Of a stretch of 64,000 nucleotides of DNA, positions 26,324 to 35,415 are shown piece by piece (positions within the stretch are counted from its first letter, which is position 1; the number at the start of each line of letters is the position of its first letter). The stretch is from Thermostichus vulcanus str. 'Rupite'. GTDB taxonomy: Bacteria > Cyanobacteriota > Cyanobacteriia > Thermostichales > Thermostichaceae. The position numbers were made by a program, and so were the translations under genes. The notes under the pieces were generated by a model that saw only the letters and a program-made list of their open reading frames with translations, was not told where the DNA came from and did no database searches. Location of the stretch: assembly GCF_022848905.1 (NCBI RefSeq), contig NZ_JAFIRA010000010.1, positions 1 through 64,000 of the forward strand, given 5' to 3'.

Positions 26324-26530
26324 ATGTCTCCCGTGCTGTGGCAAGCGATTGGGTATGCCTGTGGGATTTCGCTGGGAATCCTGGTGTTAGCAGGCTTGGT
26401 GAATCTTCTCATGCGGCGCTTGGAGCAGCAGCCTGAATCCTCTCGCGTTAGCGGGACGGAGTCCTCATCCCTTGAAGCTCAATCCGCTCCAGAATCTTCC
26501 AACACATCTGAAGGATCCCAGTCGGCATGA
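26324..26530 (+). CDS. Small single-pass membrane protein
   Basis: 68 aa from ATG 26324, which has GAGGT seven bases upstream; ATG 26318 is an alternative. One hydrophobic segment (residues 8-25, YACGISLGILVLAGLVNLL) is followed by MRRLEQQPE and a Ser/Glu-rich tail. I do not recognise the family. The tail contains RVSGTESSS encoded by a dispersed repeat, so part of the protein may derive from repeat insertion. Its TGA overlaps the acylphosphatase ATG as ATGA. Confidence 0.6.
   Translation: MSPVLWQAIGYACGISLGILVLAGLVNLLMRRLEQQPESSRVSGTESSSLEAQSAPESSNTSEGSQSA
26443..26466 (+). repeat. Dispersed repeat copy 4 (inside the small membrane protein gene)
   Basis: TCGCGTTAGCGGGACGGAGT followed by CCTC. 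This is the clearest copy of a 24-bp repeat found four times between 23853 and 26466, three of them in coding frames. It fits the small dispersed repeat (SDR) type described in cyanobacteria. Confidence 0.7.
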
Positions 26531-26829
26531 GCGACAAGGTACGGGTTCATGTTTGGGTGCGGGGACGGGTACAGGGGGTGGGGTTTCGTGCCTACACTGA
26601 GGCGATGGCCCGCAAGGTAGGAGTGCAGGGGTGGGTGCGTAATTTGCGGGATGGGCGAGTAGAAGCGGTTTTTGAGGGATCCCCATCGGCAGTGGAGGCA
26701 ATGGTAGCCTGGTGTGAACAGGGTAGTCCTGGTTCTAAGGTGGAGTCCCTAGAGCGACGTTCGGAAGCACCTGAGGATCTAGAAGGCTTCCAGATTCGTC
26801 CCACACCACAAGAGCAAGAGGGGAGCTAA
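26527..26829 (+). CDS. acyP: Acylphosphatase
   Basis: 100 aa, the normal size. It shows the acylphosphatase signature: VRVHVWVRGRVQGVGFRAYTEAMA with the catalytic Arg in GFR, then GWVRNLRDGRVEAVFEG with the catalytic Asn. It hydrolyses acyl-phosphates such as carbamoyl-phosphate. The start at ATG 26527 overlaps the upstream stop by 4 bp. Confidence 0.95.
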   Translation: MSDKVRVHVWVRGRVQGVGFRAYTEAMARKVGVQGWVRNLRDGRVEAVFEGSPSAVEAMVAWCEQGSPGSKVESLERRSEAPEDLEGFQIRPTPQEQEGS

Positions 26830-26862
26830 ATTGCGCTTTCTTCCCTGTTAATTGGGCGAGCG

Positions 26863-26914
26863 AGAGATAAGCTTGTGACCTAAAAAACAGAGATAAGCTT
26901 ATGACCTAAAAAAC
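26863..26914 (+). repeat. Tandem 26-bp repeat upstream of the sensor kinase
   Basis: Two adjacent 26-bp copies (26863-26888 and 26889-26914) of AGAGATAAGCTTGTGACCTA plus AAAAAC, differing at one base (G/A). They lie 90-140 bp before the histidine kinase start and could be regulator binding sites or a recent slippage product. Confidence 0.8.
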
Positions 26915-27004
26915 ATCGCTCAGGATGAAAATGATACATACTATCAAGGGGTAGCTATCCCTCTCAACATTCTAATGCTGCTGGTGAAAACATAGGGGAT
27001 CCTG

Positions 27005-30000
27005 ATGCTGACTGGGTTTGATGCACTCCTAGAGAATGCCCCCATCGGGATCTTTCGTCTGGATTTGGAGGGGCGGTGTCTATTTGCGAACTCTAAGCTA
27101 GCGGAGATCTACGGATATCGTTCCACAGCGCAGCTGATTCGCCACCTAACGGATTTTGGGCATCGGTTTTATCTGCAAGCCTCCACCCGCAGCCAAACTT
27201 TGCAAGAACTGCTGCAAGCCAATCCACAACCTTCCCCATCCCCCCACGAGTTTCAAATCCGCAACAGACAAGGCCAAACCCTGTGGGTGCGAGAGCAGAT
27301 TTATGTGGTTCGAAGTAAAGCTGGAGATCCGCTTTGTTTTGAAGGGTATGTAGAGGATATTACGGCACAGAAAGAAACTGAACAAGCTCTTGCAGACAGC
27401 CAGGCCCGTTACCAAAGCCTGATTTGGGCTATTCCTGAGGTGTTGGTCATTCTCAGTCAAGACGGGGAATATCTAGAGCTGACCTATCCGCCAGAAAATG
27501 CCCACCTCACCTCGATTCCACTACAAGATTTTCAAGGTCAATCTGTACGGGATTTGTTTACACAAGACGTTGCTGATTTATTACAAAGGCTGATTGCTCG
27601 CTGTTTGGCCACTGGATCCCGACAAACTCTAGAATATCCCGTCACCACCCTCAATGGAGAACCCCGCCACCGAGAAATTCGCATGGTGCCCTACGGATCA
27701 GACCGTGTCCTAGGTTTGATCCGAGATATCACCGATCGCAAACAAATAGAGTTGGCGCTCTTAGAAAGTCAGCAGCGGTTTTGGGGCATTGTGGAGTCCT
27801 GTAACTTGGGCATTTCCCTGATTTCTCTGGAGGCGGAAGCCAAGCCGCACGGCATGAACCCAGCCCTCAGCGAGATTACGGGGTATTCTGCAGAGGAACT
27901 GAGAACTTTACCTCTAGAAGCCTATATCCCTGATCCAGCCGATGTCGAGACTCTGAAAATCTTTTGGCAGGAATTGGTCAACGGTCAGCGTAGCCACTAT
28001 GAACTAGAGCATCGCTGCATCCGAAAAGACAACCAAGTCATCTGGGTGAAGTCTCAGGTATATGTGGTCAAGGATGAGAATAAACAGCCGCTGTTCGCAG
28101 TTTCTTTCCTGGATGATATCAGCGATCGCAAACACATTAAGTCTGATCTCGAGAAAACCAAAAATCAACTGGAAGGCATCTTCAATTTCTGTGGGCAGGG
28201 AATTGCCCTGATGAACTTTGATCCCAATCCTCAGTACCTCAGTCTAAATCCAGCGATGGCGGAGATTACAGGATACAACGAGGAAGACTGGCTAAACTTA
28301 AAGATACAGGATTACACTCCTCATGCCGAAGATCAAGAGCGGGGACAAATCCTTTGGGAAGAGTTAATTTCTGGGTACATCAATAACTATGAATACGAAA
28401 AAATTATTCGACGCAAAGACGGCAAAGAAATTTGGGTTCATCTGCAGCTATTTGCAGTGCGATCTCAACAAGGGGATCCCCTGTTTATCTTGTCTTTTTT
28501 AGAAGATATCTCAGAGCGAAAAAAGGCAGAAATTCAATTGCGAAGCAGTCTGGAAGATTTGGCACGGAGTGAAGCCCGTTATCGTGCCCTGTATGAAGCA
28601 ATCCCCGATATGCTGTTACAAGTGGATCGGCAAGGGTTAATCTTGTCCTACAAGCCCCCACGCGGATTTTCCACGGTCTACGAGAGTGATTGCTACCTCA
28701 ATCGCTATGTTCGAGATCTTTTTCCAGAACACTGGACAGTCTATTTTAGCTCGTTGCTAGAGCAGGCGTTTCAAACGGGACAGGTTCAAGTAGTGGAATA
28801 TCCACTGCCTCAGCTTTCTCAGGGGAAGATACCGGAATACCGAGAAGCCCGTCTGCTGTCGTTTGGACCGGATGATGCCATTGTATTGGTGCGAGATATC
28901 ACCCTGCGTAAGCGGTTGGAAGCAATGCAACAGGCCCGTGAAGCTGAGTTACAAGCCCTGGTACAGAAACGGACGCAGGATCTGGAGCGCAGCTTAGAGT
29001 TCGAGTCAATCCTGCGTCGGCTCACCCATCAAATGCGCGAAACGCTGGATGAAAGCACTATTTTGCAGACGGTGGTGCAAGAGTTAGGTACTTTTTTAAG
29101 AGTAATCTTTTGTGATATAGGTCTTTACGATAAGCGCAGAACTTATTCACAGATCAGCTACGAATATACGACTCTGGAGACTCCTGGAATTGGCGATCGG
29201 ATCTGGATGCAAGACTTTCCCTTTATTTACGAGCAGCTGTGGCGAGGCTGGAGTTTTCAATTGTGCGACCTCGATCGAACTAGGGATCCCGAAATTTCTC
29301 CTCCGTACCTCACGAAGCTGGCTTGCCCAATTGCCGATGATCAGGGCATTCTTGGCGATCTGTGGTTAGCACGACCGATATCGGAAAGCTTTAGTGAATG
29401 GGAAATTCATTTGGTGCAGCAAATGGCAGCACAGTGTGCCATTGCCATCCGCCAAGCCAGACTTTACCTCAGCAGCCAAGCCCAGGTGACCGAGCTGAAA
29501 AAGCTCAATCAGCTGAAGGATAACTTTCTCGCTACGGTCTCTCATGAGCTGTGCACTCCCCTGACCAATATCAGTCTCTCCATCCGCATGCTAAAGTTGA
29601 GTGCCAGAACGGCTCCTCTGGATCCGAAGCAGGTTCATTACATCGAGGTATTGGAGCAGGAATGCGAACGGGAGATTTCCCTAATCAATGATTTTCTGGA
29701 ACTCCAGAAACTGGATAATCATGCCCCTAGACTCCGTCAAGAGCGACTGTACCTGCCTACGTACTTAGACCCCCTGATTCAGGAGTTTCGACAACACATG
29801 CAAAATCGGCAGCAAGACTTCCAAGTACATTGGGATCCCCGCTTGCCCTTTCTGCAAACGGATCCCCGCCTGTTGGAACGAGTGGTTAGGGAACTTCTCA
29901 CCAATGCCAGCAAATTTACCCCGGCAGGAGGGCAAATTTTCCTAGAAGCTCTTGCTCTGGATTCTGATGGATCTGATGAATTGGAATTGCGATTTACCAA

Positions 30001-30214
30001 TACGGGAGTTGAGATCCCGATTGAGCAGCAGGAATCTATCTTTGAGCGGTTTTATCGCATTTCGCAGCCGGATCCCTGGAAACACGGGGGGACAGGTCTG
30101 GGATTAGCCTTAGCCAGGGAGATCGCCAACCATCTGGGGGGGGCTTTGCGAGTGGAGAGTGCCACTCATCAGACTACCTTTATCCTCAGCTTGCCCATCA
30201 CGGGATCCTGTTGA
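27005..30214 (+). CDS. Multi-PAS GAF sensor histidine kinase
   Basis: 1069 aa, without transmembrane segments. Domain order: five PAS units (about residues 5-130, 130-253, 253-380, 380-510, 510-645), each ending in a VxDITxRK/EDIS-like PAC end; a coiled coil; a GAF domain (about 680-825); HisKA with phospho-acceptor H847 in ATVSHELCTPLTNI; and HATPase with N-box ELLTNASKFTPAGG and G2 GTGLGLALA. The usual G1 motif DxGxG reads NTGVEIP, so it is partly degenerate. The cytoplasmic PAS/GAF array suggests sensing of a small ligand, redox or light state. No response regulator gene is adjacent. Confidence 0.93.
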   Translation: MLTGFDALLENAPIGIFRLDLEGRCLFANSKLAEIYGYRSTAQLIRHLTDFGHRFYLQASTRSQTLQELLQANPQPSPSPHEFQIRNRQGQTLWVREQIYVVRSKAGDPLCFEGYVEDITAQKETEQALADSQARYQSLIWAIPEVLVILSQDGEYLELTYPPENAHLTSIPLQDFQGQSVRDLFTQDVADLLQRLIARCLATGSRQTLEYPVTTLNGEPRHREIRMVPYGSDRVLGLIRDITDRKQIELALLESQQRFWGIVESCNLGISLISLEAEAKPHGMNPALSEITGYSAEELRTLPLEAYIPDPADVETLKIFWQELVNGQRSHYELEHRCIRKDNQVIWVKSQVYVVKDENKQPLFAVSFLDDISDRKHIKSDLEKTKNQLEGIFNFCGQGIALMNFDPNPQYLSLNPAMAEITGYNEEDWLNLKIQDYTPHAEDQERGQILWEELISGYINNYEYEKIIRRKDGKEIWVHLQLFAVRSQQGDPLFILSFLEDISERKKAEIQLRSSLEDLARSEARYRALYEAIPDMLLQVDRQGLILSYKPPRGFSTVYESDCYLNRYVRDLFPEHWTVYFSSLLEQAFQTGQVQVVEYPLPQLSQGKIPEYREARLLSFGPDDAIVLVRDITLRKRLEAMQQAREAELQALVQKRTQDLERSLEFESILRRLTHQMRETLDESTILQTVVQELGTFLRVIFCDIGLYDKRRTYSQISYEYTTLETPGIGDRIWMQDFPFIYEQLWRGWSFQLCDLDRTRDPEISPPYLTKLACPIADDQGILGDLWLARPISESFSEWEIHLVQQMAAQCAIAIRQARLYLSSQAQVTELKKLNQLKDNFLATVSHELCTPLTNISLSIRMLKLSARTAPLDPKQVHYIEVLEQECEREISLINDFLELQKLDNHAPRLRQERLYLPTYLDPLIQEFRQHMQNRQQDFQVHWDPRLPFLQTDPRLLERVVRELLTNASKFTPAGGQIFLEALALDSDGSDELELRFTNTGVEIPIEQQESIFERFYRISQPDPWKHGGTGLGLALAREIANHLGGALRVESATHQTTFILSLPITGSC

Positions 30215-30299
30215 CGATCCTGTCGGGGTCACTTATGGTGAAATCTACCATATTAAGCGCCCACTGTTCTGGGAAAGGAGGTGGGTGCAGGGGGACGGG

Positions 30300-31973
30300 G
30301 TGAAAGTAGCACTGTTGCAACTGAACTATACCGTGGGGGATTTGAGCGGGAATGCTGAGCGGATCCGTCAGGCAGTGCAGGAAGTAGCGGCGGCAGGAGC
30401 TGAGTTGGCTGTTACCTCTGAGCTGGCGCTGCTGGGGTATCCCCCTCGAGATTTGTTACTTTACCCAGCCTTAATCCTCAAGGCCGACCAAATCCTGGAT
30501 CGTTTAGCTAAAGACTTAGCGGGAAGCATCCCGGTTGTGGTGGGATCCGTACTGCCCAACCCAATTCCCGCAGGTCGTCCTCTTTACAATGCAGCGGCTT
30601 GGCTGGAACAAGGTCAGATCCGCCATTGGTTCCAAAAATCCCTGCTACCCACCTACGATGTTTTTGACGAAGATCGCTATTTCGAACCGGGATCCCAATC
30701 CCAACCGTTTCCCTACCGGGGATACCGCTTGGGCTTCACCATTTGTGAGGATGTTTGGAACGACCGCGATTTTTGGCAACACCGTCGTTACCATCGGGAT
30801 CCGGTCGAACAGATGGCCCAATCGGGTGCTGATCTCCTGATTAACCTCTCGGCTTCCCCCTTTAGTCTGGGCAAACAAAAGCTGCGGGTGGAGATGCTGG
30901 GATCCCTGGCTCGCAAGCACGCTTTGCCGATCCTCTACGTGAACCAGGTGGGGGGCAATGATGACTTGATCTTTGATGGAGCCAGTTGTGCCCTGGATCG
31001 CTCAGGGCAAGTTGTGGCCCAGGCTGCTGCCTTTCAACCGGATCATCTCATCCTGGATTTGGCTGAACTCACCCAATCCCAGGGATCCCCCTCCATCGCG
31101 GCAATGCCCACTGGCTGGCCTGTGGAGCCGGAAGCCCAACTTTACGAAGCCTTGGTGCTGGGTACCCGCGACTATGTCAGCAAATGTGGATTTCAGTCGG
31201 TGCTGTTGGGGTTATCTGGGGGGATCGACTCCGCCGTTACGGCAGTCATTGCTGCTGCCGCCCTTGGGCCAGAACAGGTGTTGGGAGTGCTGATGCCTTC
31301 CCCCTACTCCAGCCCAGGCAGCCTAGAAGATGCCTATCAACTGGCCGAGAATCTGGGGATCCCCACCCTGAAGTTGCCAATTCAATCTGTGATGGATAGC
31401 TACCGCGACCTCTTGGCGGAGACCTTTGCCGGACTGCCCCCCGATATTACCGAAGAAAACCTGCAATCCCGCATTCGCGGCACAATCCTGATGGCATTGT
31501 CCAATAAGTTTCGGCGGCTGCTGCTCACCACCGGCAACAAATCGGAGCTGGCGGTGGGCTACTGCACCATCTACGGAGATATGTCCGGTGGACTGGCGGT
31601 GATTTCTGATGTGCCCAAAACCTGGGTTTATCGGCTGGCCCATTGGATCAACCGACAACAGGAGCGGATCCCACGCTCTACCTTAACCAAGCCCCCTTCC
31701 GCGGAGCTGCGGCCCGAGCAACAGGATAGCGATAGCCTACCCCCCTACGAGATTCTGGACGGGATCCTGCAGCGACACATCGAACAGCACCAATCAGGCC
31801 CGGAGTTGGTGGCGCAAGGGTATGATCCGGAGACGGTACAGCGGGTTTTGAGGTTGGTAGAAATCGCCGAGTTTAAGCGACACCAAGCCCCCCCTGGCTT
31901 ACGAATCACGGATCGGGCCTTTGGAACCGGCTGGCGCATGCCGATTGCCAAGCGCAGTGAGGGCATTCACTGA
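30300..31973 (+). CDS. nadE: Glutamine-dependent NAD+ synthetase
   Basis: 557 aa two-domain enzyme making NAD+ from deamido-NAD+. The N-terminal nitrilase-type glutaminase has its Glu-Lys-Cys triad visible in SELALLGYPPRDLLLY, FQKSLLPTYDVFDE and GFTICEDVWNDRD. The C-terminal synthetase has the ATP-pyrophosphatase loop LLGLSGGIDSAVTAV. The GTG at 30300 (VKVALLQLNY) is chosen: it aligns with the family start and follows a purine-rich AGGGGG. An ATG-led extension from 30159 would overlap the kinase gene. Confidence 0.95.
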   Translation: MKVALLQLNYTVGDLSGNAERIRQAVQEVAAAGAELAVTSELALLGYPPRDLLLYPALILKADQILDRLAKDLAGSIPVVVGSVLPNPIPAGRPLYNAAAWLEQGQIRHWFQKSLLPTYDVFDEDRYFEPGSQSQPFPYRGYRLGFTICEDVWNDRDFWQHRRYHRDPVEQMAQSGADLLINLSASPFSLGKQKLRVEMLGSLARKHALPILYVNQVGGNDDLIFDGASCALDRSGQVVAQAAAFQPDHLILDLAELTQSQGSPSIAAMPTGWPVEPEAQLYEALVLGTRDYVSKCGFQSVLLGLSGGIDSAVTAVIAAAALGPEQVLGVLMPSPYSSPGSLEDAYQLAENLGIPTLKLPIQSVMDSYRDLLAETFAGLPPDITEENLQSRIRGTILMALSNKFRRLLLTTGNKSELAVGYCTIYGDMSGGLAVISDVPKTWVYRLAHWINRQQERIPRSTLTKPPSAELRPEQQDSDSLPPYEILDGILQRHIEQHQSGPELVAQGYDPETVQRVLRLVEIAEFKRHQAPPGLRITDRAFGTGWRMPIAKRSEGIH

Positions 31974-32166
31974 CATCCTCCCAACACCGAATCAAAGATT
32001 ATGGCGTGGGATTCCCAATTCAACCCGTAAATTCTAGAGACGCACCAAAGGATGAAGGATCCCGTGTTTTTTTGAAATTCTCCATCGCAGCAGGAACAGA
32101 CATGATACAACTGCTAATCGAATGCTAATTGAACCAGTCACCCAACGTTCTGCTTGAGGAGGAGCT

Positions 32167-32385
32167 ATGGCGATTAAACGGGGAAGCTTAGTACGAGCCG
32201 TCCGCGAACACTTGGAAGGGAGCCTAGAAGCCCAAGCCAGTGATGCCTTCATCCCCAACTACGTCTTCGAGACCGCTGGAGAGGTGGTGGATATGAAAGA
32301 CGACTACCTGCAGATCAAGTTTGGTGTTGTCCCTACCCCCACCATTTGGCTGCGGGTAGATCAAGTGGAGGAGATTGGTGGCTGA
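32167..32385 (+). CDS. ndhO: NAD(P)H-quinone oxidoreductase subunit O
   Basis: 72 aa, the normal size. The sequence [26 protein letters not shown], then [22 protein letters not shown] and [13 protein letters not shown], is the NdhO pattern. NdhO is a small stromal-side subunit of cyanobacterial and plastid NDH-1, which runs cyclic electron flow and CO2 uptake. A GAGGAGG ribosome site lies directly upstream. This gene marks the organism as an oxygenic phototroph. Confidence 0.95.
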   Translation: MAIKRGSLVRAVREHLEGSLEAQASDAFIPNYVFETAGEVVDMKDDYLQIKFGVVPTPTIWLRVDQVEEIGG

Positions 32386-32442
32386 ATTAGGAGCATTCAC
32401 AGCTCCACATCTCCACAGCAATGGCTGGGTTGAGGTGGTTTG

Positions 32443-33309
32443 ATGGTTCCTCTGGCTCCTCCCACACGCGAACAACTGTTGCAGCGCCGCCGACTTCTCC
32501 GTCAGCAACGGCGTGGTCGGTTTTGGCAAGGGTCCTGGCGACTGACCAGTTCAATGGCTGTCCTGGCGGTGCTGGTGCTGGGGCTACGACAGCCCTACTG
32601 GCAGATCCGCCAGCCAGAACAGATCCAGGTAGAAGGTACCGATTGGGTGGATCCCGATTGGGTGCGCTCCCAGTTGCCGTTGCGCTATCCGCTCGATATT
32701 TGGCAGGTGCAACCTGTTGCTCTAGAAGAGGCCCTGCTCGGATCTCCGACTCAACCTTCTCCTATCAAAAGTGTTCAGGTGCGGCGACGGCTGCTGCCGG
32801 TAGGTGTGATCGTCCAGATTCGAGAACGACAACCAGTGGCGCGAGCGATGCGGGCCGATCAACTGGGTTTGGTGGATCTTGAAGGCAACTGGCTGGCCCT
32901 CAACTTTTTTCAGGATTTTCAAAAAAATAGTGCTCTTGGTAGTACTGCCGATCGTTCCACCCGTCCTCTGCCCCAGTTGGAATTACTGGGTTGGGAGAGC
33001 CATACCCCGGAGCAATGGGCGCTTTTGCTTAACACTCTGCAGCAGTCTCACATTCCGATCGAGGCGGTGGATTGGCAAGGGGGCGAGGGGATCACCTTGC
33101 GCACCGAGCTGGGGAATGTCTACCTAGGACCCATTTCCGACCGATTGGCGCTACAAATTCAAACCCTCAACCAAATGCGGGATCTGCGCCGTTACTGTGA
33201 CTGCACCCCTGAAGAAATTATCCACATTGATCTGACCAGTCCCACTGTCCCTACCTTGCAACTCACCCCTAGCGCCAGCCAAGAGCGTTGGCAGCTAGAG
33301 CTGCCCTAA
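32443..33309 (+). CDS. ftsQ: Cell division protein FtsQ (POTRA)
   Basis: 288 aa, a single-pass membrane protein. A basic N-terminus (LLQRRRLLRQQRRGRFWQG) precedes one transmembrane segment (about residues 36-50). A POTRA domain starts IRQPEQIQVEGTDWVDPDWVRSQLP, and an FtsQ-type beta domain contains VQIRERQPVARAM. It would link division proteins in the periplasm. ATG 32443 follows GAGGTGG. The short gap to the ABC ATPase gene suggests cotranscription without functional linkage. Confidence 0.85.
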   Translation: MVPLAPPTREQLLQRRRLLRQQRRGRFWQGSWRLTSSMAVLAVLVLGLRQPYWQIRQPEQIQVEGTDWVDPDWVRSQLPLRYPLDIWQVQPVALEEALLGSPTQPSPIKSVQVRRRLLPVGVIVQIRERQPVARAMRADQLGLVDLEGNWLALNFFQDFQKNSALGSTADRSTRPLPQLELLGWESHTPEQWALLLNTLQQSHIPIEAVDWQGGEGITLRTELGNVYLGPISDRLALQIQTLNQMRDLRRYCDCTPEEIIHIDLTSPTVPTLQLTPSASQERWQLELP

Positions 33310-33315
33310 ACCCCT

Positions 33316-34053
33316 ATGAACGTTCCGCCCCCCCCTGAAGTGGCAGTGGATGCCAAGCAGTTGTGGATGGCTTACCCCGGTCATCCACCCGTGTTGCAAG
33401 GGATCGATCTGCAGGTCAAGGTTGGGGAGCATCTGGGGGTGATTGGCCCGAATGGCGTGGGTAAGACTACCCTGTTCCTCACCCTCTGTGGTCTGTTGCC
33501 GATTCACTCTGGCCACGTGACCGTGTTGGGGCAGCCGCTTGTGCCAGGGGAGTTTCGCCCGGAAGTGGGGTTGGTGTTTCAGGATCCCAATGATCAACTG
33601 TTTGCCCCTACTGTTGCCGAAGATGTGGCCTTCGGATTGCGCAACTTGGGTGGTTCGGAACAGGAGATCGCCGCTGGCGTTCAGGCAGCGCTCCACCACA
33701 CCGGTACCCTACACTTGGCCGAGCGCCCTCCCCATCAGCTTTCGGGTGGTGAAAAACGCATGGTGGCGATTGCCGGGATCCTGGCAATGCGACCGCAACT
33801 GGTTCTTTACGATGAGCCGACCGCCAACTTGGATCTGCGAGCGCGACGGCGACTGATTCAGTTTCTGCACCACACTCCGCAAACGCTGCTGCTGGCTTCC
33901 CACGATCTGGAACTGGTTCTGGAGGTGTGCGACCGGGTGATTCTGCTGGATCAGGGCCGGATTTGGGCAGCGGGATCCCCAACCGCAGTGATGAGCAACC
34001 CGGATTTGATGGCAGCCCATGGCTTGGAGGTACCCCACTCCCTACGCCGTTAA
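33316..34053 (+). CDS. ABC transporter ATP-binding protein, CbiO-like
   Basis: 245 aa ATPase. Walker A GPNGVGKTT, Q-loop FQDPNDQLFAPTV, signature LSGGEKRM, Walker B LVLYDEPTANLD, and H-loop ASHD are all present. The VFQDPNDQLF-T-EDVAFGLRNLG pattern is characteristic of ECF/CbiO-type ATPases of cobalt, nickel or vitamin uptake. No membrane component is adjacent, so the substrate is unknown. Confidence 0.9.
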   Translation: MNVPPPPEVAVDAKQLWMAYPGHPPVLQGIDLQVKVGEHLGVIGPNGVGKTTLFLTLCGLLPIHSGHVTVLGQPLVPGEFRPEVGLVFQDPNDQLFAPTVAEDVAFGLRNLGGSEQEIAAGVQAALHHTGTLHLAERPPHQLSGGEKRMVAIAGILAMRPQLVLYDEPTANLDLRARRRLIQFLHHTPQTLLLASHDLELVLEVCDRVILLDQGRIWAAGSPTAVMSNPDLMAAHGLEVPHSLRR

Positions 34054-34627
34054 ACGGTCGGGATCAGGTGAGCCTATTGGTAACACAGCCCTTTGATGCT
34101 GGGTAGAGACCAGGAAATGTCGGCTTTCGAGCACAATGTTTGTGTCCCTGACCGATCATGAGCCAGTGCGCTTGGGAACGATGCCATACGAGATGCCCTG
34201 CGAAGGGACTCGCGAAAGAGCTGCAATGTCAAGAATTATTTTTTAATTGATAGTAATTTAGTCTCTCTTAATAAAAAGCTATCAAGCTAATTAAAAATAT
34301 TGATTTTTGTTCAGGATCAATTGGGGATATCATTTTGTTAAGTCGGAGAACCTTCCTCTGGGTCATCCTGATCGATTTTGTATGATCAGTTTTATGGGAG
34401 ATTGATGCAAGAAAGACATGGATTGTCTCTCAGAGTTAGTGCCTTTGCCCTCCTGGTGGTCGGTCGAGGTTTAGCCAAGATGGCCTTTTGAGCAAGGTTT
34501 GGGCAGAAATTCCGCTCTGACGAGATCGCATAAGCGAACCCAATAAGCGAGATAAATTTGCCTCATTGCTTGGTTTTGCGACGTTCAGGAACTCAATGTC
34601 CAAAAATGGAGAAAATGGAGAGTTGAT
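34054..34627. promoter_or_regulatory. Long AT-rich leader region upstream of the carboxysome operon
   Basis: 570 bp without a gene. The middle (about 34230-34320) is strongly AT-rich and holds the inverted repeat TTGATAG (34247-34253) / CTATCAA (34279-34285). TATGAT at 34381-34386 could be a -10 box. A GGAG ribosome site precedes ccmK at 34628. Carboxysome operons often respond to inorganic carbon through LysR regulators, so regulatory sites are expected here; none can be assigned. Confidence 0.45.
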
Positions 34628-34936
34628 ATGCCTATCGCAGTAGGAATGATCGAAACCCGCGGGTTTCCGGCAGTGGTGGAAGCTGCCGATGCCATGGTGA
34701 AGGCAGCTCGCGTTACCTTGGTGGGTTACGAAAAAATCGGCAGTGGCCGGGTCACGGTGATCGTGCGGGGTGATGTCTCGGAAGTGCAGGCTTCGGTGGC
34801 CGCTGGTTTGGAGTCGGCCAAGCGGGTGAGTGGTGGCGAGATTCTGTCTCACCACATCATTGCCCGTCCCCACGAAAACTTAGAGTTTGTCTTGCCCATT
34901 CGCTACACCGAAGCGGTCGAGCAGTTCCGTACCTAA
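34628..34936 (+). CDS. ccmK: Carboxysome shell hexamer protein CcmK (first copy)
   Basis: 102 aa BMC-domain protein: [53 protein letters not shown], given here only to recognise the family by its segments [10 protein letters not shown] and [11 protein letters not shown]. The hexamers tile the facets of the beta-carboxysome shell and their pores pass bicarbonate and RuBP. First gene of the ccm cluster, preceded by GGAG. It is nearly identical to the next copy up to residue 80. Confidence 0.97.
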   Translation: MPIAVGMIETRGFPAVVEAADAMVKAARVTLVGYEKIGSGRVTVIVRGDVSEVQASVAAGLESAKRVSGGEILSHHIIARPHENLEFVLPIRYTEAVEQFRT

Positions 34937-35073
34937 GGGTTGGATGTCCTCAGGGATCCCTGGGGTGATGCAAACACTTGGTAACGGTAATACGGCAATG
35001 GGGCTAGGCTCCGCAGTTTTGGTGTTGAGTCCACATTCGCACCCTACCCTCGCATTTCAGCAAAGGAGTACAT

Positions 35074-35415
35074 ATGGCTATTGCAGTCGGCATGATTGAA
35101 ACCTTGGGCTTTCCCGCAGTGGTGGAGGCCGCCGATGCCATGGTGAAGGCAGCTCGTGTCACCTTGGTGGGCTACGAAAAAATCAGCAGTGGCCGGGTCA
35201 CGGTAATCGTGCGCGGTGATGTCTCGGAAGTGCAGGCTTCGGTGTCTGCCGGGATCGACTCTGTGAAGCGGGTCAATGGCGGTCAACTGCTCTCCTGGCA
35301 CATCATCGCCCGTCCCCACGAAAACTTGGAGTATGTTCTTCCGATTCGGTATACGGAAGATGTGGCCCAGTTCCGCGAAGGGGTAAATGCCATCCGTCCC
35401 TTCACCCGTCCCTGA
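35074..35415 (+). CDS. ccmK: Carboxysome shell hexamer protein CcmK (second copy)
   Basis: 113 aa, very similar to the first CcmK but with [16 protein letters not shown] in place of [16 protein letters not shown] and a longer C-terminal tail ending NAIRPFTRP. Paired ccmK genes (K1/K2 type) let facets vary in pore or assembly properties. An AAAGGAG site lies just before the ATG. Its stop overlaps the ccmL start as TGATG. Confidence 0.97.
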   Translation: MAIAVGMIETLGFPAVVEAADAMVKAARVTLVGYEKISSGRVTVIVRGDVSEVQASVSAGIDSVKRVNGGQLLSWHIIARPHENLEYVLPIRYTEDVAQFREGVNAIRPFTRP

